From positions 1 through 29,889 of the forward strand of contig LVLI01000335.1 of NCBI GenBank assembly GCA_001687465.1: a DNA stretch of 29,889 nucleotides. The letters run 5' to 3'. Below are positions 19,481 through 27,399 of this stretch, piece after piece; position 1 is the stretch's first letter, and each line of letters starts with the position of its first letter. The DNA comes from Halocafeteria seosinensis. Lineage: Eukaryota > Sar > Bigyra > Bicosoecida. The notes below the pieces were generated by a model that searched no databases, was not told the DNA's origin, and saw nothing but the letters and a program-made list of their open reading frames with translations. Both the position numbers and the translations under genes were made by a program.

Positions 19481-20690
19481 TCATTTGAGCTCTTCCTCAG
19501 CGATTCCAGTCCGACCGTATAGGGTCTGAACGCACTCTAATAATACGTAGATTGTAAGAGAACACCGCACCGGAAGCAACTCTGCATGGTGATGCTGACG
19601 CCTTCTACAAATAGATAGGGCATCCTGATAACGCGTGTGTACCAAAATATACTGGTGTAGTACGAGTTATTCAAACCCGATATGTCATGATCCTATACTG
19701 CTTCCAATCGCGGCGCCCAGCATGGGCCAATGTGAGGCACTGTACTTCACGCAACGGAACTTTTGGGCTCCAAGTTGGCGGGCGAACCAGAACTTCCGGG
19801 TTTGTAGACATCCGGTAATTACTAAAAGGAACAGAGCGAACACCAGAAAGTGTATGTGTATGTTAAAATGTTTCTACGACCCAGCATGGGGCGAGAAAAC
19901 TTAAGGACGCCGGAGCGGAAGTCGAGAATCTAGTGAGTGGACTGCCTGTCGATTGGATGCTGAAGCATGTACCACCTCAAGAGCATAAACTAGTACGAAA
20001 ACCATTGAATCATCTGACACAGACCGTAGATAACGGTTATAAGAAACTCTGCAAACAAGGGATGGCGCCTGAGAAGCGTCAAAGATCTGGCTTCTGCCAC
20101 TTCGAGTCGCGATCTACCATGGAACATACGGGACAGTACCTCGGATCTCCATATGGAACTGACGTTGCAAATCATGAGCATCTACGGCAGCGATCGAACT
20201 ACTTGCAACCGACCAGCGATGACCCGCTTCGGCTCGAGGAACCAAGCGACGAGTAAGGCCGAAACGGCCCTCGCCCGAGTGCGAGTGCTGAATGTGCCTC
20301 TGGCTGCCTCTGGCGTTGCGAGAGTTCGATTTTATCGGGTTTTACTGTATCCCTCAAGAATCGATGTTCCCGAAATTCTCGTGGTTAAAGCCAGCATTCC
20401 CTTTGAACAGCTTTACATTCATATACAAGTTTTGTGGCCGTTTATTGTCAGTAAACTGATGTGCATTTTCTAACATACCAAAGCGGCAGCCTGCTAGGCA
20501 CGGTGAGGCACCCCAGACGGAGCGGTTAAGGCCGCTTGACGTGACTCAACCATTATCCATAGCCCAGGCGGGACACCACGGAGCGTTCCGACTGAGATAC
20601 CGTGTACAAAAGTTTGATTCTCATTTACACAGGCTTGGACTTGTCAGCCAAGTTGTCACCTTACATCGACCTTAGCAGTGATAGGAGGGT
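19481..20690. other. Intergenic with one possible coding stretch
   Basis: No confident gene. A plus-strand open stretch of about 400 bases (19866-20256) is listed separately. At about 20490-20600 there is a GC-rich segment with AGCGGTTAAGGC, reminiscent of a tRNA A box, but no complete tRNA can be folded. Confidence 0.4.
19866..20256 (+). CDS. Possible coding exon, unidentified
   Basis: An open frame runs from a stop at about 19863-19865 to TAA at 20256. It reads ...KLKDAGAEVENLVSGLPVDW, MLKHVPPQEHKLVRKPLNHL and ends LRLEEPSDE. Composition looks protein-like (charged, few rare runs). There is no good ATG before residue MLKHV (19957). A potential acceptor (acgacccag) lies just upstream of CATGGGGCG, so this may be a last exon or a gene remnant. 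No family is recognised. Confidence 0.28.
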
Positions 20691-21506
20691 TTACAACTTG
20701 AGAGATTTTGTAGGTTTCAGGGCATCTATACGAAAATTACTCAAGTCGACCTCCACGGACTGTAAAGTGTTCTTCTCCAAGTACTGTTTGTAGTCAGGAG
20801 AGGATGTCCATCCTCCGAAAGAAACTGAACCGAAACTTGAGTCTCCATCCAAGAGTACATTCCACAGTAACCTGCCATTGTCAGCCGGTTCTGTCCAGTT
20901 TCCCATTATATTGTGCCAAGCCAGCTTGTTTGTCCGAATCCCCAGGGCAGAATTGGGAACATTGTTATCGAGGCGTTCCATCAAAGTACCGAGAAACTTC
21001 TGATTTGCTGATACAGGACCTGGCCAATACGAAGCATCGATCACATCAATCGAGATGTATCCAATGTTGCTGTGAGAAACATTGCTCACAGCCTTATCTG
21101 CCTGGCTCTTAGGGTCCCCGAGACGTGCATTCGGGTTTAAAGAAATGTCTGGAATGTAACCAACGTTAGATGACATAGAATTCTTGACATTTGACTCGCA
21201 GGTTTCGTCGGCCGTATTATCGGGCAGTAAACAGGAGATTATATGATTGTTGATGTTATCTTGATCATACATCGAATTCATCGTATCCGTAGATACAACC
21301 TGCCCCGGATAAAAACTCGCAGCCTTCCCGGAGGCAGTGCGGGAAGGCCCATATCCGCGAACCGAAAGTCCCGCCGCTACCGATACAATTTGGGCCCAGA
21401 TAGCGAGTCCTGTTAGGCAACAAACAACATAAAAGCGTAAGGTTTAGTTACTAACTTATCTCTGAGCATAATTTGACTTACCCAGCAAGGAAGATAGGAC
21501 TTTCAT
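20691..21506 (-). CDS. GH25-like lysozyme (putative), secreted, two exons
   Basis: Exon 1 (21506-21482) encodes MKVLSSLL; exon 2 (21409-20691) continues GLAIWAQIVSVAAG, so the intron (21481-21410, ends gtaagt and taacag) splits the signal peptide. The product is 247 residues. The C-terminal half follows animal and amoebal GH25 lysozymes: ALGIRTNKLAWHNIMGNWTE, then LLWNVLLDGDSSFGSVSFGGW, then PDYKQYLEKN and a final VEVDLSNFR. GH25 enzymes cut peptidoglycan beta-1,4 links. The catalytic D-x-E motif expected near GYISIDVIDAS reads D-V-I, so the key Glu appears replaced and activity is doubtful. Family call is moderate. A role in feeding or defence is inference. Confidence 0.65.
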
Positions 21507-21813
21507 CTTTGGTCCTATAGTGTCGAACACAGTTCGCAAGCTGCACAAGAACAGCATACCCATCACGATTGATCTCTACAGCTCATTACACACGTTTTCC
21601 AAACATGTTATGCAATTTGAGCTTCATTGTTCCCACGTTTTTTATATCCGTGGGATACTTCTAGTACCGGTAGTCGCCCACCGGTTTGTCAAACCGAATT
21701 CGCTTCTTAGCAAGCTCTGCCACCAGAACTTTCCCCCACAGAGGCACGCATAGTGAGGGCAGAGCAGAAGGCTCAAAATGTCCAAACTCAGCATACGCTA
21801 CTACGACGAGTCA

Positions 21814-22857
21814 TTACCTTTTCTTCTTCTTAGTGGACCGTTTCTTCTTCTTTTGGGCGTTCGTTTTTTCTCCCTTCGCCCCACAGCTGATTGAAGGATC
21901 AGCGGAGATATTCCGCATCGCATTCATCATCCGAAGCCAATCCTCCGGCATGGCCTCTGCTGCGCAAAATGATGCCCCGGTGTTCCATCCCAAGCATTCA
22001 AGTACATCAGAGAGGTTGTTAGAGTATTGCAGTAACTCTTGTAATCCCGCGGCCCGCTGATATTGTTCCTCAATTTGCTTTACACTTTCTTCTAGATCAT
22101 CAGGTGTGTCAGCATCCGCATGTACCTGCGGCTCAGGTTCCCAAAGTCTTTCGATGCATACTTCCCAGATCTGCTGAGCAACATCTTTCCATTGTTGCTC
22201 GTAGATTTGTTTGATATCAGGATCAGAAATGCCTCTCGTCTGCTTCTGTAAAAGGGTTTGGATCTTTGGTACCTCACAGTGCGAAACAGTATCGAATTCC
22301 CGTTGCAGTTGTTCCAATTTTATTTGCTTCTGCTGACGCTGAAGCAACGTAGCCTTTTCACGTTCAGCTTGCTCCAAAGCTTTGTTGAGTTCTTCGTCCT
22401 CCTCTGCTGTTGTAGCAACATAGGTTGGAGCGAAAGTGCCAGTCTTGGATTTCTCTGATGTCTGAGATTGGGAGGACTGGGGGGCCACGTTCTGTCGTGT
22501 CCCGGGTGCGGACATTGAGCCAGCTTGACCGCTCCTTTGTTCACGAAAACGCACTTTAAGCTCCTGGAGTAGTTCGCCAAGGAAAGCGCGGACAGCAGAT
22601 GCAGTCTCAGGAACACTACATTGTACCCTTCTACCGTAGTGCCGTAGGCAACGGCAAAATTCAAGTGTATCCGTGACGCCGTCCGAGGTTTCTGCGATTA
22701 CACCAGCCAAATGATCAGCAATTGCATACGCATTTGCCCTCCATGAGGATGCTTCATTCGTAGCAGTCGCTGATAGTCCTTCCACCATGGCTCTACAGAG
22801 TAGCTCCAATACAGCATAGTCGACTCTGCCCGTCACCATAAGAACGTTCTCTACCAT
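21814..22857 (-). CDS. Unidentified protein with coiled coil and lysine-rich tail
   Basis: Intronless, 347 residues. Residues 1-105 are helical and hydrophobic (DYAVLELLCRAMVEG, ANAYAIADHLAGVI), followed by a Ser/Gln linker. A charged coiled coil occupies about residues 150-210 (EELNKALEQAEREKATLLQR), and a second helical region extends to about residue 320. The end is KKKKRSTKKKKR, a likely nuclear or nucleolar signal. I do not recognise the family. The start codon is only about 4 bases from the left edge of the AT-rich polymerase island, so the promoter and leader must lie in island sequence or the N-terminus has been lost. Confidence 0.6.
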   Translation of the reverse strand: MVENVLMVTGRVDYAVLELLCRAMVEGLSATATNEASSWRANAYAIADHLAGVIAETSDGVTDTLEFCRCLRHYGRRVQCSVPETASAVRAFLGELLQELKVRFREQRSGQAGSMSAPGTRQNVAPQSSQSQTSEKSKTGTFAPTYVATTAEEDEELNKALEQAEREKATLLQRQQKQIKLEQLQREFDTVSHCEVPKIQTLLQKQTRGISDPDIKQIYEQQWKDVAQQIWEVCIERLWEPEPQVHADADTPDDLEESVKQIEEQYQRAAGLQELLQYSNNLSDVLECLGWNTGASFCAAEAMPEDWLRMMNAMRNISADPSISCGAKGEKTNAQKKKKRSTKKKKR

Positions 22858-23935
22858 TCTATAAATATTGTGTTTTTATTCTTTATGTTCTTTTCAAATA
22901 AATCAATTTTTAAATGAACATTTTTTTTAAAAAACCCAAGATAGAAAAATGATTTAAAGTTTTTTTTGTTAATATAGGAAATACACACAAAAGAGAAATG
23001 GTAACAGTAGCCGAATTAAAGCTAAAAACAAAGCGTCAGCTTGTTCATATATACCGTCAATTAATACAACAAGGACGTGTTCCGGTCAAGAATCAAAGTT
23101 GGTATAACCAGTCCAATAAGGACACATTAGCGAAAGCCATTCAACCACATTATCAAAGCCAGTTGGGAGTAAGTGAAATTTTATCCAGTCGTCAGACGAC
23201 TAAAAACCAGCTTATCCAATTGTATAACGAATTGCGAAATGAAGGGGCAGATATACCTAATTTAACTCCAAGAGGATTAAAAGACCTGACCAAGTCTCAA
23301 TTAGCACAGATGTTGAAAACGCGATTAGGACAACGAGAAAGAGAACATATTTTGAACAATATTACTAGTTTTCGGGTAGAAAACCCGATATTTAAGTATG
23401 AAGAAGCGTTTTCCTATGTGCCTAATACAGAAATGGGGGATTTGAATATGGTAGAAAGGCGATTTTTGCTGGATAAAGATTATCGGGTCTTGTTATACGG
23501 TATTGATTTAGAAGATTATCAACAATTTTACCCAGAACAACGTAGCATTGAAGATTTGGCACAGACACTAATGAAACAAATTGACCGATATGGAATAAAC
23601 CTTGGATATACTCACGGCTATATTCGGTTAATATTGGTCAATCCCCATGTTGAAGAAGAAGAAGGGGAAACGGCAACGATAGTAAAGAATTTATTTGCGG
23701 AACACTTGGCTTTGAATGAGATTAATGAACAGGATATTTTAAATGCGTTACAGATGTTAGCTGATGAACATAGAGATAATGAGATGTATATCTCGTTTGT
23801 TAGTGGATATGAACTCGGTTTTTATTCACCAGAAAGGGCGGGTGGTTGTCATGTGGGGCAGAGAGAACAGAAGTGTAACAAGTTTGGGTATTCTGTTTAT
23901 AGACCGCAACAACAATCAGCGAATAATGACTGTGC

Positions 23936-24050
23936 GATTCGTTGATTTCAAAAATTCTGTCAATGCCCCAAAATAGGAAAAGGAAGGAGGGAAGGAGAAA
24001 CTTGTATTCGTTGCCTACAACAATGCTGTCAATGCCCCAAAATAGGGATA
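23936..24050 (+). repeat. In-frame 69-bp tandem duplication in the polymerase
   Basis: TGTCAATGCCCCAAAATAGG occurs at 23958 and again at 24027, exactly 69 bases apart, with diverged flanks. Both copies read C-Q-C-P-K-I-G in the polymerase frame and are preceded by A/C-I-R. The first copy has TGA where the second has TGC (Cys). The unit therefore duplicates a Cys-rich segment without shifting the frame. The divergence between copies shows the duplication is not recent. Confidence 0.7.
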
Positions 24051-25610
24051 GAAAGGAGATGTGCTAAGATTCGCAGAGATTGTGGTTTAGCTAAAGGAGA
24101 ACCTGTGACACTAAATCAATTAGAAACTTTAGCGGAATACGGAAAGGTTAATATGCAGGTGTATAATAGTGATAAAGAACTGATAAAGGAGATTAATAAT
24201 CCGAATGCTGAGGCTGAGAGGCCGTTAAAATTGCTATTAGACGACGGTCATTATGATATAATTTTGAAGGAAGTTGAAGAAGCTGTTGAATCCGTGACCT
24301 GTTCAATTTGTGGCCAGACAATGAAAAAGACATCGACTCAAAGGTCGCATACTTGTCGGAGTTTCATAGCATATAACGCCAATCGTCAAGGTCACAGTTT
24401 TATGTATCACAGGAAAAATCAGCACGTGGAGGATTTAATACCAGACGATGATAGTTATTCGTTGGATTTTGAAACGTTTCCGATGGAAAAGGGAAATCAT
24501 GAAGTATATGCTTGCGGAATTGCTCAAGGGAGAAAAGAACCGACTATATTGGATGGAACATATCAGGGTGAAGCATTGAAGAAAACGGTAGATTATTTGC
24601 TGAATATTGATAATCCGAAGAACCAGAAACTATATTGTGTGGCGTTCAATGGGAGTTGTTATGATTTTCACTTTATTTTTGGAGATTTGGCTTCACGTGG
24701 GTATCAGTGTCAAAATATTATTCAAACAGGGCAAACGGATATATCGCTTTACATTACCTGAAAGTAATTTAACCTTTTGGGATTTATCGCTACATTTAGC
24801 GGGTAGTTTAAAGAAATGTTTACAGGAGTTTGATTGTGAATGTGCGAAAGGGGATTTTGACCATAATAAAATTAAGAACTATTAAGATGTAGCAACTTAT
24901 AGGTCAGAATGGTTGCCTTATTTAGAACAGGATGTGCGGGGTTTGGCGGAACTGACAATTAAATATCGTCAAACAATCAAAGAGGTTTTGGAAAAGGGAA
25001 GTCTACGGTTTATTGAACCACTACATAACGTTACTTTACCGGCAATGTCAGAAGTTATTTGGCGAGCGACGGTAGAACAAATACCGATAGACAGCACAAG
25101 ACAGTCAAAGTTAAAACAATTAGTTCATATTCCACGAGAAGAGAAGCTGATAAGGAACATTCTTAGTGCTACTTATGGAGGACGCGTATGCCCACAAGTT
25201 AGAATGTATGTTAGCCAAGATTGGAACAAGTTTGAAAATCTTTATCGTGACCAGAAGAATGGGGTTCAAAATCAGGAAGAAGTTAAAAAACTATATCAGG
25301 AGTGTCAAGACTATTTATTCAAAGGGGATATTACCAGTTTGTATCCATCAGCAATGCGATTATTTGAATACCCCTTAGGAGAGCCGATACTATTGAAATC
25401 AGGAGAATATGAAAAAATAGCAAGGAGTTTGAATGAAGGAGAAAAGCAAGATGAATTCTATTTGTTAAACGTAGATATGGAATCAACTAACAGAAGCTTT
25501 ACAGTAAGCCCAATACCTCGTCCCAAGTATGACCATAGGAATAAGCGGGTTGGTCTTGATTGGAATATTGAGGATATCAAGAATAAATGGTATAGTCATG
25601 TAGATTTGGA

Positions 25611-25803
25611 TGACAGATAGCTCACCGGCCGGGAAGTTGACCACATCCTCTTAACGAGGAGCGGTATGCGCCCGTGTTAAGCAGCGACGGGCCCGCTGTT
25701 CCTGCAGCCTTGCTGACATGCGCCGAGAGGGAGCACAGCACTGGTTAAGCTCAGGAGGCATCAGGGGAGGAGCCATGCCTGCGCCCACAATGTCAGAGGA
25801 ACC
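25611..25803 (+). mobile_element. Miniature element inserted in the polymerase gene
   Basis: This 193-bp insertion starts TGACAGATAGCTCACCGG and contains the family's 88-bp core (to GGGCCCGCTGT). It then continues through CCTGCAGCCTTGCTG to GTCAGAGGAACC, which matches 3050-3149. A perfect 8-bp duplication, GATTTGGA, flanks it (25603-25610 and 25804-25811). Element plus duplication is 201 bases, so the polymerase frame resumes unchanged after it, although the element itself carries TAG at 25618-25620. The right end extends beyond the 88-bp form, so two length classes exist. Confidence 0.8.
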
Positions 25804-26525
25804 GATTTGGAATTGGCTATACGTCACGGATACCAAATTACAGCTGTTAATGAAGGTTATAAGTGGCGAGGTAGTGGTCGAATATTTGACCAGTTTGTTG
25901 ATTTGTTTTATGAATTGAAATCCAATGAAGATGCGAAAGAAAAACGAGGAGAACAATTCAATTCATCACTGCGAAAGACGGCAAAAAGCATATTAACTAA
26001 TTTGTATGGGAAACTGTTAGAAAAAATACACAATGAAGAAACAGAAATCATATTAAATCAAGACAAGTTCAAAACGTTTTTCAAAGAGCACGCCTATATA
26101 ACGGAGATTAGTTATTTGTCAAAAAAAGCATTGGTAACAGGAGGAATAAATCAAAAAGAAAGGGCAAAGTTGAATACTAAACCATTTCACATAGGAATGT
26201 TTTTATTGAGTTATTCACGTAAGATAATGCCAGAATTGATGGAGTCGATAGACCCGACCTTATCAAGTCATTTTTTCCCTTATACTGATACTGACTCGTT
26301 GTCGATTCCAAGTCATTTAATATCACGATTGGAAGGGAAAATAAACCCATATACGGGTAGAGAATGGTTATCAACAGGTTTATGTGGATTTGTGAATGAC
26401 TATAAAAGAGATGGGAAAGTTTTATTAGAAAAGGCGTGTAGCCCGAAGAATTATTTTGACATTGTAGTAGATTGTGACGGCAATTTTAAGGAGAGTTTCA
26501 AATAAAAAGGAATTCCACTAAAGCT

Positions 26526-26829
26526 GCGTATCCGTGCAACTTCGCCAGTCTACCGGAGCTCATGCACCTACAGCAGCTAATTTAGCATCCATCTGAAGGC
26601 ATGATACGATACCAATATGAATGAAAAAGGGTGGGAACCGATTGTTACACGAACAATCCGATGATTATGGTGCTTTCTGACCGATCTTCCGGGTCTCTCT
26701 TCTTGGCTCTCGACTTCACAGGAGTACCAGGTAACCTGTACCTTTTTTGCCCCCTGTAGTCTACCGCTTCAAAGTTTCCGGACTCAACTCAGACTCAAAA
26801 AGTTACCAGTAAAGCCTCCCGCAGGAGCG
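26526..26829. other. Spacer between island and repeat region
   Basis: Composition returns to the genomic average at about 26525. No gene is visible. An imperfect palindrome CAGGTAACCTG lies near 26728. Confidence 0.4.
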
Positions 26830-27310
26830 TGAGGAAGTCCCTCTGAACGGAGGGGATTACGCATTTTTGATGCCGTCCGCTAGGAGGACCTTTCGCGCAA
26901 GCGCGATCCTGATGAATGGATGTCCGCTGGGAGGACCCTCGTACCAAGTGCGTTCCTCTCGACGAGGGGGTTCCTGCCAGAACTTCCTGGAGTCATCCGC
27001 TGCAAATCCCTACTGATAGAATTGATTTCCCCTGGGAGGACCCGCTGACGAGGGAGTTCCTGCCAGAAGTTCCTGGTGACATCCTACTGATAGAATCGAT
27101 TTCCGCTGCAAGGACCCTCCGAAGTACGTGGAAGTACAGTGTACCACGTTGCTGGAACGCGACTGGCTGCAAGGCAAGCGCGAACCTAATGCCATCCTCT
27201 GGGAGGACCCTCTTACCAAGCGTGCTCCTCTCGAAGAGGACGTGCTGATAGAACTGATTTGTCGCTGGCAGGATCCTCCGAAGTACACGTTGCTGGAACT
27301 CGACTGATAC
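26830..27310 (+). repeat. Degenerate tandem repeats (GGGAGGACCCTC type)
   Basis: Related units of about 70-105 bases recur. GGAGGACC-like words occur near 26883, 26930, 27033, 27200 and, altered, at 27108 and 27269. CTGATAGAAnTGATTT occurs at about 27013, 27087 and 27246. GTTCCTGCCAGAAnTTCCTGG occurs at 26969 and 27056. On the plus strand many units read W-E/Q-D-P, as in VRWEDPRTKCVPLDEGV and LWEDPLTKRAPLEEDVLIEL, so they may descend from a coding repeat, now broken. No family is recognised. Confidence 0.55.
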
Positions 27311-27399
27311 TGGACCAAGAAGTCCTTCCTGCTTGCTAATGCACTGGCCACAAGTTGAGTCTGTGTGATGTGTATTGTTTGCATGTTTGCTAGATGTAC

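Larger units (their letters stand above)
22998..26523 (+). pseudogene. Protein-primed family B DNA polymerase, decayed (PF03175-like)
   Basis: Such polymerases copy linear genomes from a terminal-protein primer. Order of parts: two N-terminal SAP-like helical repeats (TKRQLVHIYRQL and TKNQLIQLYNEL); a Cys-rich region (GGCHVGQREQKCNKFGY, SANNDC); a CxxC...HxC finger near 24300; exonuclease motifs DFETF (~24466), FNGSCYDFHF (~24645) and YLEQD (~24920); polymerase motifs A DITSLYPS (~25330), B KSILTNLYG (~25985) and C YTDTDSL (~26280). All catalytic acidic residues are visible. Lesions: TGA at 23943-23945, one extra base near 24732-24735, TAA at 24883-24885, a 193-bp element plus 8-bp duplication at 25611-25811 with an in-frame stop, TAA at 26503-26505 followed by the still recognisable KGIPLK, and loss of the C-terminus after about 26525. 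TGG encodes every Trp, so TGA is more likely a mutation than mitochondrial code. Confidence 0.88.
22861..26525. mobile_element. AT-rich island: integrated plasmid- or virus-like DNA
   Basis: Composition changes sharply on both sides. Within these limits the sequence is strongly AT-rich, with TTA, AGA and AAA codons dominant and no introns, while the flanks are near 47% GC. The only recognisable gene is the decayed DNA polymerase. There are no obvious terminal inverted repeats at the two edges, and the right edge cuts the polymerase short, so this is a fragment. The source could be a mitochondrial linear plasmid, a Polinton-like element or another virus using protein-primed replication. The sequence cannot decide between them. 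Confidence 0.7.

Noticed and set aside
20490-20600. tRNA-like segment with AGCGGTTAAGGC
   Set aside because: It recalls a Leu/Ser tRNA D-arm, but the A box has several mismatches, no proper B box follows and no acceptor stem pairs. It may be a degraded tRNA-derived repeat but is not a gene.
23943-23945. TGA read as Trp, implying a mitochondrial code
   Set aside because: All recognisable Trp positions in the polymerase use TGG, the duplicated unit has TGC at the matching site, and other lesions (TAA codons, a frameshift) show simple decay.
25611-25803. Insertion in the polymerase as an intron or intein
   Set aside because: No GT-AG ends fit and the reading frame inside has stops. The 8-bp direct repeat and matching copies elsewhere mark a transposable element.
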